Made by a program: the position numbers and the translations under genes. Below the pieces are notes generated by a model. The model saw only the letters and a list, made by a program, of their open reading frames with translations. It was not told the origin of the DNA and searched no databases. Positions 22,423-33,998 of a stretch of DNA of 64,000 nucleotides are shown one piece after another. The first letter of the stretch is position 1; every line of letters begins with the position of its first letter. Source of the stretch: Okapia johnstoni (Eukaryota; Chordata; Mammalia; Artiodactyla; Giraffidae); assembly GCA_024291935.2 (NCBI GenBank), contig CM044309.1, positions 98,295,628 through 98,359,627 of the forward strand, read 5' to 3'.

Positions 22423-23636
22423 AAAAAAGAGAAAGGGAAGGTAGGAAGGAAGTAAAGAAGGAAAAAGTAAAAAAAAAAAGGAAATAAAAATCCAACAAAA
22501 TGGATAAAATATATCAACAAGCAATTCAAAGGAGATGATATATGACTAGTGTTTAAAAAGGTCTACCTTCAGTATTTAAAAGAAATGTAAATTAAAATCA
22601 AAATAAAAAATTTCACACTCAGAAATTGGCAACATTTATTCTGAAAATAATATGTTTTGACAAGGATACTGTTCAGACATTATTTTTATAACCCACAAGT
22701 GTGAATTTACATGGGTACCACCAATTTGAATGGTAATTTAACAATATATATAAACATTGAAGATGTGCATACTCTTAGACTTAGTGGTTTCTCTCTAGAG
22801 AGGCAATCACATACAAATACACAAGGAGATAAATAGACAAAAATGCTTATAATAAAGAAAATGTAGCAATAACCTAAATTTCCATTAAATGAAAATCAGA
22901 TACCTATATGTATTTTATATATATATATATATATATACATATAGTATTTATTCAGTGGCTATGAGATGGATTTACGTGAATTATATGATCCAGAGTGAAT
23001 TATTCTCAAAAATACGTTGAACATAAGCAATTTGCAAAACTATGTAGACAACATATCATTTGAATAGATATCAATAAAATAAAACATAATACATATTATA
23101 GGGATAAAATATATGTACCATAAAATGTAATACTTCTAAAAATATAAAAATGTCAAATTTATCATAATGATGACTTAATACTTACTTATTTCTTAAGTAG
23201 GTAACAGAAAGGCAAATGTGCAAGGGATTGTTTTCTCAAATTTTTTAGGTCTGAGGATTTACACAGAAATAAGTATATTATATGGTCATCAAAGTTAGCC
23301 TAACTACATACCCAGAAGGCCATTCAAATGAAATGGAAAATACGGTAATCTTCTAACCAGGAAAATGTTGATGTTAAATGGGCTGTGAGTCTGAAAGCAT
23401 CTTTTGAGAGCTTCATCTGTTTAGTAACAGAAGTCTAACTAGTGTGAAATACTGCAATCCAGAATTATAGTAGTAGGACCTGACCTTCACCAAAATCCAG
23501 AATCTGTTTATGACTGAAGCTATGAGATCCTCAGGTAGACAAATGAAACATGGCTGAGATAAGGAACAGGAATACAGACTTTCAAGCTCATATTCGGCTT
23601 CATTTACTTCATTTAAAAATCTGCTGGAGTCTTTAA
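22423..23636. other. No gene; (TA)n microsatellite at 22917-22937
   Basis: AT-rich sequence with a purine-rich GGAAGG/AAAG stretch at 22430-22485 and a TA run at 22917-22937. No repeat family recognised. Confidence 0.45.
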
Positions 23637-23846
23637 GTTGTTGTTGTTAAGCTGCTAAGTTATGTCTGACTCTTTGTGACCCCATGGACTATAGCCTTCC
23701 AGGATCCTCTGTCCAGGGAATTTGCCAGGCAAGAATACTGGAGTGGGTTGCCATTTTTTTCTCCAGGGAAATCTTTACCCAGGGATTGAACCTATGTCTC
23801 CTGCATTGGCAGGAAGATTCTTTACTGTTGAGCCACCTGGAAAGCC
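23637..23846 (-). mobile_element. Bov-tA SINE with (GTT)n tail
   Basis: The tail GTTGTTGTTGTTAAG lies at 23638-23652, then the Bov-A body on the minus strand, with the head ending GAGCCACCTGGAAAGCC. Confidence 0.9.
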
Positions 23847-23922
23847 ATTTCTATAATATACTATACTCTTTTTAATTTCTTAAAATTATTTTTTCACAAA
23901 AACGTTTCAAAGGAAAATGTAT

Positions 23923-24020
23923 TAGTATCTATATCTGTATCTATATGTACATATGTATGTATGTATATGTGCATGTATATACATGCATTATGTATGCATA
24001 TATATAAGCATAATATATGT
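23923..24020. repeat. TATG/TATC-rich compound microsatellite
   Basis: Degenerate tetranucleotide tract mixing TATC, TATG and TACA units. Confidence 0.85.
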
Positions 24021-24415
24021 ACTAACTTTCTAAAAATGTATGAGGGAGCAGAGTGATGTCAAAATAATGACAACAATTAAAATTTTTTAAAAAGTCAGTA
24101 AAATCAACTATGCTAGGGACAGAGGAATAGCATTGAAAGAATGAAGCTGGGATATTTATCACATCTCAAAGAATTTCCCTCATTTCACTTGTGTCTTAAG
24201 AGGTGGGTATTTTCTGGCAGATAGATGAGCCTGTCATGGTAAACCCAGATGTATTTTCAACAATCTGTAGGACTAACTGTACTTCAAGATTGAAGTGAAG
24301 CCCAATAATCTACTTTGGCCAATAGCTTCCCAGGAATAGTACTATAGCAATTGGCAATGCCAGTTTTTAGAGTAGGCACATAAAATATAATAATTCCCAT
24401 AGCAAGCCAATGGTG
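24021..24415. other. No gene or recognised repeat
   Basis: Nothing recognised. Confidence 0.4.
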
Positions 24416-24565
24416 AAGATCGCATCATCCCCATTCTACAAACAATAAGACAGAAATTCAGAAAAGGCACAACATTTTCATATAAACAAAAGTATATCAA
24501 ATAAAAAGTTTTTTTCAAACAATGACATTAGAGCCAGAGGTCAAAACCAGCTATATCTGATTATC
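24416..24565 (-). mobile_element. Probable MIR SINE
   Basis: CATCCCCATTCTACAAACAA, followed by a decayed AGAAATTCAGAAAAGGCACA and AGAGCCAGAGGTCAAAACCA, follows the order of MIR landmarks (antisense). Highly diverged. Confidence 0.5.
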
Positions 24566-24810
24566 TGATTGCATACACTGTATGTTAAGTTGTCAAGTTA
24601 AATGGGATTATTAGGATCATGGCAGGACCTCCTAGGATGGGAGCTCTATTACCAGATACAGTGAACACACACCCAATGCTCATATGTATCCACTCAGAGG
24701 GAACTGCCAAATTCTCTGTTATTTGAAACCTTACTATGATGTAGATATGGTACCTCTAAGAGGTACATAAGACATAACTGGATGGGAACTAGAATTAAGA
24801 CTTTAGCCTC

Positions 24811-25356
24811 TATTAAAGCAAAGACATTACTTTGCTAATAAAGGTCCTTTTAGTCAAAGCTATGGTTTTTCCAGTAGACATGTATGGATATGGACCATAC
24901 AAGTTGGACCATAAACACTGAAGAATTGATGCTTTTGTATGGTTTTTCCAGTAGACATGTATGGATATGGACCATACAAGTTGAACCATAAACACTGAAG
25001 AATTGATGCTTTTGGACTGTGGTGTTGGAGCCCCTTGCCTTCAAGGAGATCCAACCAGTCAATACCAAAGGAAATCAATCCAGAATATTCATTGGAGGGA
25101 CTGTTGCTGAAGCTTCAATACTTTGGCCACCTGATGTGAAGAACCGTCTCATTGGAAAAGACCCTGATGCTGGGAAAGATTGAGGGCAGGAGGAGAAGGG
25201 GCAACAGAGGATGAGATGGTTGGATGGCATCACTGACTCAATGGACTTGAGTTTGAGCAAGCTCCAGGAAATGGTGAAGGACAGGGAAGCCTGGCATGCT
25301 GCAGTCCATGGGGTAGCAAAAAATTGGACACGAGTAAGAGACTGAATAACAATAAA
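24811..25356 (+). mobile_element. BovB 3' fragment with an internal 77-bp tandem duplication
   Basis: It starts at the AAAGCAAAGACATTAC segment and ends at the 3' end GACTGAATAACAATAAAA. A 77-bp unit (24861-24937) is repeated at 24938-25014 with one mismatch. The other copies have this unit once. 77 is not a multiple of 3, so the frame is lost. Confidence 0.92.
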
Positions 25357-25790
25357 ATTAATAATAATTGTTTTTAGATTAGTTTGCCATCATTAAAGGA
25401 AAAAAAAAGAAAAAAAAAAACTCCATGAAAGAGAAGGAATACAGAGACTCCTCTGGACAAGAAGTGTTGGTCTCTGGCAACAAATCTGAAACAGACTCTG
25501 TACAAAGGGGCAAAGGGGCCTGGGAGAATCACAAATAGGAAATGAATACCCTCGTTGCATATTTAAGTGAAGTTTCCAAAATCACCTGATGTACTACATA
25601 TTGGTGAAGATTTTAAATTTGTATTTAAACATTATAAACCTGTTTTGCAGTACTTAACAGGCTTTGGAATTTTTAAACACATTCTCTCTGATAGATACAA
25701 GCCCAGTGTTGAAATAAAATGGTATCACTTACTTTTGGGTAGAAGCTAGTGCATCCTGTTTTTTAGTTGGATGAGCTTAATGGTCCTCCA
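25357..25790. other. No gene; A-rich tract
   Basis: AAAAAAAAGAAAAAAAAAA lies at 25401-25420. A 60-codon ORF (25567-25749) has no recognisable feature. Confidence 0.45.
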
Positions 25791-26000
25791 GGCTTCCCTG
25801 GTGGCTCAGATGGTAAAGAATCTGCCTGCAATGTGGGAGACCTGGGTTCAATCCCTGGGTTGGAAAGATCCCCTGTAAGAAGGCATCACAACCCACTCCA
25901 GTATTCTTGCCCAGAGAATCCCCATGGAAAGAGGAGCCTCGTGGGCTACAGTCAGACTTGGGGTCACAAAGAGTTGGACCTGACTGAATAACTAAGCACA
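25791..26000 (+). mobile_element. Bov-tA SINE
   Basis: Consensus-like head (GGCTTCCCTGGTGGCTCAGA, then GGTTCAATCCC B-box region) and Bov-A body, with a small insertion or disruption near 25950. Confidence 0.92.
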
Positions 26001-26649
26001 CAGTCCACCCATCCAAACGTTTAACTGGAACATTGTCTCATCACTATCTTCATCATCACTACTACTGTTACCATTGCCAATATGATAAAATTCATTTACA
26101 GTTCAGAAAGTATTTACATATGCTTATATACCTCTATGTATGGGTATGGTGTGTACAGGTCAGTGAACAATGTATGTCTTTCTGAACATCTGACCTGAGG
26201 TAGATAAATTTTTTTCTTATTACAATAGAAATAGCAGGAGGAGAGAAAGGGGAGAAATAATTATTTAAAGCTTTAGAAATATAAATCTGATTGGTTTGTG
26301 AAACATAAATTCTAGAGGAGACAAGAAGACAAGAAGACCAGTTTTTAAAGAGTCTCAGTTTAGAGATGATCATGTTTTGTGCTGAGATGACAGATAATGG
26401 GAAAAGGCAGAGATTTGAGATTCATAAGATTCATGTGATTCATGAGATTCACGTAAAATGGTATTCCTATTAGGTGGAATTTAAGGAGATTTAAAGGAGT
26501 GCATCTAAGACAGAATAGAGAGGGGAAGAGGAAGAAGTCTGAATCACTGCAACATTTAGAGGATTCAGGAACCAATGATAGAGACAGATGGGTACTGAGT
26601 CACAGACTAACATAGTATCACATTATTCTAGAGAATGAAGGACTCCAAG
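26001..26649. other. No gene; 9-bp minisatellite at 26418-26453
   Basis: Four 9-bp units of the form AGATTCATG (26418-26426, 26427-26435, 26436-26444, 26445-26453). The rest is unassigned. Confidence 0.6.
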
Positions 26650-26860
26650 GACTTCCTGGGTGGCTCAATGGTAAAGAATCTGCCTGCAATGCAGGAGACC
26701 TGGGTTTGATCCCTGGGTTGGAAAGATCCCCTGGAGAAGGGCATGGCTACCCACTCCAGTATTCTTGCCTGGGGAATCCAGTGGACAGAAGAGTGTGGTG
26801 GGTTACAGTCCATGGTGTCACAAAGAATCAGACATGACTGAATGACTAACACTTTCACTT
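26650..26860 (+). mobile_element. Bov-tA SINE
   Basis: Full head (GACTTCCTGGGTGGCTCAAT) and body, with the 3' end GACTAACACTTTCACTTTTT. Confidence 0.92.
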
Positions 26861-27623
26861 TTTCTTTGGTTTTGACTGCCTGGGTTTATCTCTTAATAAC
26901 ATCAAGCCTAATGATTGGTCACAAAAATCTTTACTTTCTGTTTCACCGTACAAAGTTTAAGAACATTTTCAATTAATACCACAGCAAATGTTCCATGATA
27001 TATGTGTGAAATTTATCTCTAACTGATATTTCAAGTAAATAATACCCTCTAACAGCTTAATTCCTCTTGGAGAAATTTGAGCATACAGAAGAAATAAATA
27101 AGTAAATAAATAAACCTGAGTTCCATTATCTGTTCACACATTTTATGTAAATTCAACTTACTAATTTCATTTGTTCTTGGTAATATAAGAACACTTATTG
27201 AGGTGTAATTCATCATTGTAAGAAATATAATCATAACAATTAAGATATATACTTGCAGGTAAATACAAAGAAAGACAATGTGCACCTTGCCTTTTTGTCT
27301 GTTTTTATATTGTATCTGCTGTGCAATTATGTCTTCTAAATACATGAACATTTTAATACCATTTGTTCTTATATTTAGCAATGCTATTAAACTTTAGCAA
27401 ATAATATATAGCTTTTTAAAGTCACATAAACACACACAAGCATGCACACAAACAAACAGCATTGCAGTGTCAATGTGTTAGCAGACAAACCACGTAGGAA
27501 TGCTTTATTTTTCTTGATGTTTGTATGTAAATTCATACAGCCCTGACAGAATATCTGTTATGTAGTTACAGTTCCACATCTCCTTCAACTCATCTGACAC
27601 TTTCAAATATCACTACTGCAAAG
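26861..27623. other. No gene; short (TAAA)n
   Basis: AATAAATAAGTAAATAAATA lies at about 27093-27112. A 110-codon minus-strand ORF (27049-27381) is low-complexity and hydrophobic, and I recognise nothing in it. Confidence 0.45.
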
Positions 27624-27846
27624 GTTGTTGTTATTGTTTAGTCGCTAAGTTGTGTCCAACTCTTTTGTGACACCATGGACTGGTCCGCCAGGCTCCTCTG
27701 TCCATGGGATTTCCCAGGCAAGAATACTGGAGTGGGTTGTCATTTCCTTCTCCAGGGGATCTTCCTGATTGAGGGATCCAACACACATCTCCTGCAACTC
27801 CTGCATTGTTAGGCAGGTTCTTTACCACTAAGCCACCAGGGAAGCA
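27624..27846 (-). mobile_element. Bov-tA SINE
   Basis: GTTGTTATTGTT tail, Bov-A body and head with an extra CTCCTGCAACTCCTGCATTG duplication near 27790, ending GCCACCAGGGAAGC. Confidence 0.92.
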
Positions 27847-28190
27847 ACTACACTCCATTTTTCTTTTTAAAGAGAGAAATACACATTCAAGCATAGCATA
27901 TCAAGTCATAAAAGTAACAAGGAATGGCTTTAAATTATACACCTATGAAAATCAGGTGGTGGTAGGAAAGACAGCAGGAAGATAATATAAGTAAATTGAA
28001 TTCCTCAGCAAATAAATATAAGGAAATGTTATTTTTAATGTTACAGTAATGACCCACAAAAGAAATAAGATTTGAAATTTAGAAGTCAAGATGTCTGTGA
28101 AGTAAGTTCAAACTTGGAGAAAAAGAGAGAATTGCCTCACACTGCATGGATATTTTTCCTATACATGTATTAATATTATTTACATATAAT

Positions 28191-29257
28191 TCAGTTCAGT
28201 TCAGTCTCTCAATCGTGTCTGACTCTTTGTGACACCATGAATTGCAGCACACCAGGCTTCCCTATCCTTCACAAACTCCCGGAGTTTACTGAAACTCATG
28301 TCCATTGAGTCAGTGATACCCTCCAGCCATCTCATCCTCTGTTGTCCCATTCTCCTCCAGTCTTCAATCTTTCCCAGCAACAGGGTCTTTTCCACTGAAT
28401 TAGTTCTTCACATCAGATGGCCAAAGTATTGGAGTTTCAGCTTCAGCATCAGTCCTTCCAATGAATATTCAGGACTGATTTCCATGAGGAGGGACTGATT
28501 GAATCTCCTTACAGTCCAAGGGACTCTCAAGGTCTAGAGAATGCCAAAGTCAAAGCCTTTAACTGTGTGGATCACAACAAACTGTGGAAAATTCTTCAAG
28601 AGGTGGTATTACCAGACCACCTGACCTGCCTCTTGAGAAATCTGTATGCAGGTCATGAAGCAACAGTTAGAACTGGACATGGTACAACAGAATGCTTCTA
28701 AATAGGGAAAGGAGTACATCAAGGCTGTATATTGTCACCCTGCTTATTTAACTTATATGCAGAGTGCATCTTGAGAAATGCTGGGCTGGATGAAGCACAA
28801 GCTGTAATCAAGATTGCTGGGAGAAATATCAATAACCTCAGATACACAGATGACACCACCTTTATGGCAGAAAGCGAAGAACTAAAGAGCCTCTTGATGA
28901 AAGTGAAAGAGGAGAGTGAAAAAGTTGGCTTAAAACTCAACATTCAGAAAACTAAGATCATGGCATCTGGTCCCACTACTTCATGGGAAATAGATGGGGA
29001 AACAGTTGAAACAATGACAGACTTTATTTTGGGGGGCTCCAAAATCACTGCGGATGGAGACTGTAACCATGAAATTAAAAGATGCTTGCTCCTTGGAAGG
29101 AAAGCTATGACCAACCTAGACAGCATGTTAAAAAGCAGAGACATTACTTTGCCAACAAAGGTCTGTCTAGTCCAAGCTATGGTTTTTCCAGTAGTCATGT
29201 ATGGATGTAAGAGTTGGATAAAAAGAAAGCTGAGCACAAAAGAATTGATTCTTTTTA
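28191..29257 (-). mobile_element. BovB with internal inversion (twin-priming type), 9-bp target-site duplication
   Basis: 28191-28535 is the BovB 3' end on the minus strand. From about 28540 to 29257 the sequence switches to the plus strand and covers the neighbouring upstream part of BovB (reverse transcriptase through the C-terminal region). In element terms the two pieces adjoin, with only about 20 bp lost between them. ACATATAAT flanks the whole at 28182-28190 and 29258-29266, showing a single insertion. A stop (TAA, about 28700) and a YTDD in place of YADD (28843-28854) are present. Confidence 0.93.
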
Positions 29258-29265
29258 ACATATAA
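28732..29265 (+). pseudogene. Inverted BovB reverse transcriptase fragment
   Basis: An open frame of 177 codons from the inverted part of the BovB copy. It begins after the stop near 28700 and contains reverse transcriptase motif C as YTDD (Ala replaced by Thr) and the ESEKVGLKLN stretch. It ends a few codons past the insertion junction. It has no complete domain and is not functional. Confidence 0.85.
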
Positions 29266-29266
29266 T

Positions 29267-30160
29267 CAATAACACATTTTATAATTTGGTAAATAGTTTT
29301 AAAGACCCAGCTAAACTTTTTCTTTAATATCAGAAAACATAGCTCATAAGCAATAAACCGAAATGAAAAATCAGCATCTTTGGTGCACATTCTTCTGCCT
29401 CCAGATTGATAATAGTAAGCAATTCTACTCAAAGATTTAATTATCAGAGGGTGTATTCCGTGGCTAATTCATCCTGGTGGACTCATTGGGTTGCAAGTTT
29501 GCACAGAAGTGTTCTTCAGGAACTGTATTAGGGTTTCTTTATGTGAGAGGCAGGCAATTAGTTACTCCCACCTAAAATATCTATCAGGCTAAGCAGCGTC
29601 TTATATGTTTGTGATACAGAATTTTAGACTTTCATCAAAGTACTGTTTTGAAAAATAAATATGTATCACAAAATACTTTTTAATACAAAGTCAGAAAATA
29701 CTGACTAGGCCTATAGGCATTCTTGCATTTAACCTCTACAAATCGAGTAGCCAGTGTGGACTTGAAAATATTTTTTAAATTATATTAACAAAATATTACA
29801 TTTCATAACTGTATGGCTTTTATGTAAAATACATTTGCCTTTTAAAGAATTATACAGAATTTTTCTAGTTTAAGATGTCCACCACCAGTTTAACCATTAA
29901 TTGTGATCAGTTCATTTCTCATCAAAAATCTCCACTGAATCAAACAATATTGAGGGGGGGCACAGTATAAGATGACTCAAAGTAAAAATTTATTTCTCAA
30001 TTTTCTCTCCATTCATGCTTTCTACCTCACCAAATTGCTAGCAAAGTGCATTGGTGATATTTCTATATGTGTATGTGCGATGGAAAATACAGAACCATAG
30101 AATTTTGATTCACAATGAATATCCTTGGTAAAGGAAACAGGTGAGGCTTAAATAACATGG
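29267..30160. other. No gene or recognised repeat
   Basis: Unassigned AT-rich sequence. A GGGGGGG run lies near 29953-29959. Confidence 0.5.
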
Positions 30161-30362
30161 GGGCTTTCCTGGTGGCTTAGACTATAAAGATTCTGCCTGC
30201 AACACTGGAGATCCAGGTTCAATCCCTGGGTCAGGAAGATTCCCTGGAATAGGAAATGGCACCCCACTCCAGTATTCTTGCCTGGGGAGTCCCATAGACA
30301 GTGGAGCCTGGTGGACTACAGCCCATGGAGTTGCAGAGTTGGACATGACTGAATGACTAACA
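30161..30362 (+). mobile_element. Bov-tA SINE
   Basis: Head GGGCTTTCCTGGTGGCTTAG and full Bov-A body, with the 3' end GACATGACTGAATGACTAAC. Confidence 0.92.
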
Positions 30363-30939
30363 CATGAAACAGAACAATGCAATGTCATCTTTTCAAAGTT
30401 ATTTTCCCACATAAAGACAAACATTATCCATAAAATCAATTTCAAAGATATAAAATTTTATGTCATGTTTCAGACAATGGGAGAGTTAGTATAAAATGTT
30501 TTATTATTATTAAGTAAGGTTTCAAAACCCTCCCTCCTCTTTATTATTTTTCAAAAAAGAAAGAAGACACAATAACTGTCATTCTGTTGTGATTTTGTGT
30601 GTCTTGTTGACTGAAAACACCAAAACAAATTATATTCACAGAGTCAACTTCCCTGCCTAGTTTTTTAAACACTTCATATTCTGCCCCACCCTCCCTAATC
30701 TTTAAGTCCCCAAATACACAGTTGATGAAGTCCATTTGTTCCTGGCAACCTCTTCTAATTTTCTGGTCCTGTTGCATATTTCATTTCTGAAACTCCTATT
30801 GCATTTAAAGCCACCAATACAGTATATTAAACTGATGATCTCAAATTACATTAAAAAAAAACCTTTTGTTGTTGTTGCTGTTTATCCAGTGAGTATGTTT
30901 GTTACAGGAAGAATTCCATTTCCTAGATAAATAAAGAAA
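30363..30939. other. No gene or recognised repeat
   Basis: A 77-codon ORF (30544-30777, minus) shows no recognised domain. Short (GTT)n at 30868-30880. Confidence 0.45.
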
Positions 30940-31137
30940 ATCACTCAGTTGTGTCCAACTCATTGCGACCCCATGGCTGTAGCTTACCAGTCTCCTCTGT
31001 CCATGGGATTTTCCAGGCAAGGGTACAGGAGTGGGTTGCCTTTTCTTTCTCCAGAGGATCTTCCCAACACAGGGATTGAACCTGGGTCTCCTGCATTGTA
31101 AGCAGATGCTTTACCATCTGAGCCACCAGGGAAGTCC
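30940..31137 (-). mobile_element. Bov-tA SINE
   Basis: Minus-strand copy from TCACTCAGTTGTGTCCAAC to the head end GCCACCAGGGAAGTCC. Confidence 0.92.
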
Positions 31138-31790
31138 TGGATATATCCATTAAAATTGACCCAGTGTCCATAGAGTGACAAGGGATTTATAAAAATCAGT
31201 GACAAAATTCTTATATACATATACAGGAAACAAAGAACCACTGGCCTAATAAGTTTTTCCAAGAAAAAATTAGTAGTTTTAATTTATTTACTTAGAATTT
31301 CTGAGGCATTCTCCAAAACATACTTTTTTCTACAACGTATGTAGAAGCACTAGTTACACAATGGGAAATCATCTTGGTTTTGGATTCTATTTATGTTATC
31401 CACTGTTAGTTACACATTTCACATAGTGTCCTAAATTACCAATCAACAGTGTACCATATGTTCATAATTTCCAGATTTTATTTTCATTATGCAGAGAAAC
31501 CAGTGTATCTTACTGAAAGTCATTTTGTGAATAGGACTCACCTATATCTTTCTGCTGTTGAATGCTACTAACATGAGGGCTTTGATGTATGATCATTAAA
31601 TTGTTCACAGATAATTTTATTGTAAAACTATTGTTTTTACAGATAACTTCCAATAGAGAGGTTATGTGTTCTAGATCTACTATTAATTTATTCTTATCAA
31701 TTTGTACTGTATTTAATTTGAGGATTTCTGTTTATTGAGAAAAAGAAAAGAGAGACTAGGAAATCCACCAACAGGAAGAAAATGATCAAA
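31138..31790. other. No gene or recognised repeat
   Basis: AT-rich. Nothing recognised with confidence. Confidence 0.45.
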
Positions 31791-31794
31791 ATAT

Positions 31795-32853
31795 ACCTAT
31801 CCATCAAAAGTTTATATTCAGAATATTTGTAGAAATATAAATAAAAAACACACTGTAGAGAAAAAAAGAATAAAACAAGGCAAAAGACACTACTAAGTGA
31901 GATACCCAAAGGCTGATAAATCTATGAAAGGTACTAGATCACAGAGAAATACAGACTGAAACAATAGAAATATGACTACACACTGACCAGGGTGGCTAAA
32001 ACCCAAAAGACAAAAAATATGAGATATTTTTGAAAATATAGAAGAAACAGAATTCTCATACATTGTTGGTATGAGTCTATACTAGTACAACCACTTTGGG
32101 AATCTTTTAGACAGTGCCTGATAAAAGTTGAATGGTGGTTCAGTTGGTGAAGAATCCACCTGTAATGCAGGAGACCACCTGCAGTGCTGGAAACCCGGGT
32201 AAGATCTCTGTGTCAGGAACATCTCCTGGAGGAGGAAATGACAACCCACTCCGGTATTCTTGCCTGGGAAATCCTAGACAGAGGAGCCTGGAGGGCTACA
32301 GTCCATAGGTCCGCGGAGTCAGACATGACGTAGCGACTACACCACCACCACCACTACTAAAGCTGAATATATACAGATCACATACCCTCCACTCCTGGAA
32401 ATATGTCAGTGCACATATCAGAAATGTGTGCAGGTTTACCATAAAAATGTGTCCTAAAATGTTCAGCATCACAGTTTACAGTAACCAGACGCGTGAACTT
32501 TCCCAAATGCCCTATGAAGCAATGAGTGAATAAATGAAAGTATCCGCATGATGGAATGTCATCAGCAATGCAATCAGTGATATAACAATATACAAGAATA
32601 TGGATGAGTCTCATAAACAATGCTGAACAGAGATAGCCAGACATAGGAGAGTACTTACAGAGATATTCCATTATTTAGTAAAACAGAAAAGACAAAAGCC
32701 ATGTCTGCCATATGAAGTCAGAATAGTGATTAGGAGGTAGTGACAAAGAGGGGAACACAGGAAGCTTCTGGGGGTTGGGGAACATTCAGTTTCTTAATCT
32801 GGATGATGTTTACATTGGTGTGTTTACTTTGTGAAAATTTATATGATATTTAT
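31795..32853 (+). mobile_element. L1M-type 3' region (end of ORF2 plus 3' UTR), split by a SINE
   Basis: Landmarks of the L1 3' part occur in order on the plus strand: ACACTGACCAGGGTGGCTAA (about 31980), TTCTCATACATTGTTGG (about 32053), then after the SINE AATATGGATGAGTCTCATAA (about 32598) and CTTCTGGGGGTTGGGG (about 32764), ending GTGTGTTTACTTTGTGAAAA. All frames are closed. A second SINE sits at its 3' end. Confidence 0.75.
32134..32357 (+). mobile_element. Bov-tA SINE with (ACC)n tail
   Basis: The head lacks its first 15 or so bases, with a local duplication in the B-box region (GGAGACCACCTGCAGTGCTG). The tail is CACCACCACCACCAC at 32340-32355. TAAAAGTTGAAT and TAAAGCTGAAT on the two sides (32122-32133, 32358-32368) look like a decayed target-site duplication. 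Confidence 0.88.
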
Positions 32854-33082
32854 GCATGCATACATGCTAAGTTGCTTCAGTCATATCCAACTCTTTGTGA
32901 CCCCCATGGACTGTAGCCCACCAGGCTCCTCTGTCCATGGAATTCTCCAGGCAAGAATACTAGAGTGGATTGCCATGCCCTTCTCTAGGGAATCTTCACA
33001 ACCCAGGAACAGAAGCAGTGTCTCTTATGTCTTCTGCATTGGGCAGGCAGCTTCTTTACCACTAGCACCACCTGGGAAGCCC
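32854..33082 (-). mobile_element. Bov-tA SINE with near-perfect 13-bp target-site duplication
   Basis: Minus-strand copy with a GCATGCATACATGC tail, ending in CACCACCTGGGAAGCC. ATATGATATTTAT (32841-32853) and ATATCATATTTAT (33083-33095) match at 12 of 13 positions. Confidence 0.92.
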
Positions 33083-33117
33083 ATATCATATTTATAATGG
33101 TATATTTTTAAATGTAT

Positions 33118-33622
33118 CAGTTCAGTTCAGTCACTCAGTCATGTCCGACTCTTTGCAACCCCATAGACTGCAGCTCGCCAGGCCTCCCTGACCATCACCA
33201 ACTCCTGGAGTTTACTCAAACTCATGTCCATTGAGTCGGTGATGCCATTCAACCATCTCATCCTCTGTCGTCCCCTTCTCCTCCCGTCTTCAATCTTTCC
33301 CAGCATCAGGGGCCTTTCCAATGAGTTAGTTCTTCACATCAGGTGGCCAAAGTATTGGAGTTTCAGCTTCAGTATCAGTCCTTCCAATTCAGGACTGATT
33401 TCCTTTAGAATGGACTGGTTGGACCTCCTTTCAGTCCAAGGGACTCTCAAGAGTCTTCTCCAACACCACAGTTCAAAAGCATAAATTCTTTGGCGCTCAG
33501 CTTTCTTTATAGTCCAACTCTCACATCCATACATGACTACTGGAAAAACCATAGCTTTGACTAGATGGACCTTTGCTGGCAAAGTAATGTCTCTGCTTTT
33601 TAATATGCTGTCTAGGTTGGTT
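33118..33622 (-). mobile_element. BovB 3' fragment
   Basis: The 3' end is at 33118 (TCAGTTCAGTTCAGTCACTC) and it runs to about the GCTGTCTAGGTTGG segment. It encodes on the minus strand the [10 protein letters not shown] region and downstream, in two overlapping pieces (33139-33321, 33334-33582), with one internal loss near 33388. Confidence 0.94.
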
Positions 33623-33644
33623 TAAGTGTGTATATATATATATA

Positions 33645-33849
33645 TGAAAGTGAAAGTGCTAGTCATGTTCACTCTTTGTGACCCCATGGATTATAGCTCA
33701 CCAGGCTTTTCTGTCCATGGGATTCTCCAGGCAAGAATACTGGAGGAGGTAGCCATTCTCTTCTCCAGGAGATCTTCCCAACCCAAGGATCGAATCCAGG
33801 TCTCCTGCATTGCAGGCAGTTTCTTTATTGTCTAAGCCACCAGGAAAGC
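33645..33849 (-). mobile_element. Bov-tA SINE within a (TA)/(TG) microsatellite
   Basis: Minus-strand copy from TGAAAGTGAAAGTGCTAGTC to GCCACCAGGAAAGC. It lies between TATATATATATATA (33631-33644) and a longer TG/TA tract at 33850-33910, so the target was probably the microsatellite itself. Confidence 0.92.
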
Positions 33850-33998
33850 TATGTGTACATATATTATATTTTGTGTGTATATATATATATGTGTGTATAT
33901 ATATATATAAAAACTGTATACCTATTATCTATAGCTTAAATGTAAAGTTTATTTTTTAAACTCAGTACACACACACAATAAAACACACACAGACACTA
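33850..33998. repeat. TG/TA and AC simple repeats
   Basis: GTGTGTATATATATATAT at 33872-33890 and a second TGTGTGTATATATATATA tract to 33909. A short ACACACACACA occurs at 33967-33977 and CACACACA at 33983-33990. Confidence 0.85.

Noticed and set aside
27049..27381. 110-codon minus-strand ORF with hydrophobic stretches suggesting a membrane protein
   Set aside because: AT-rich codon composition alone produces such Ile/Phe/Leu-rich ORFs, and nothing else supports a gene.
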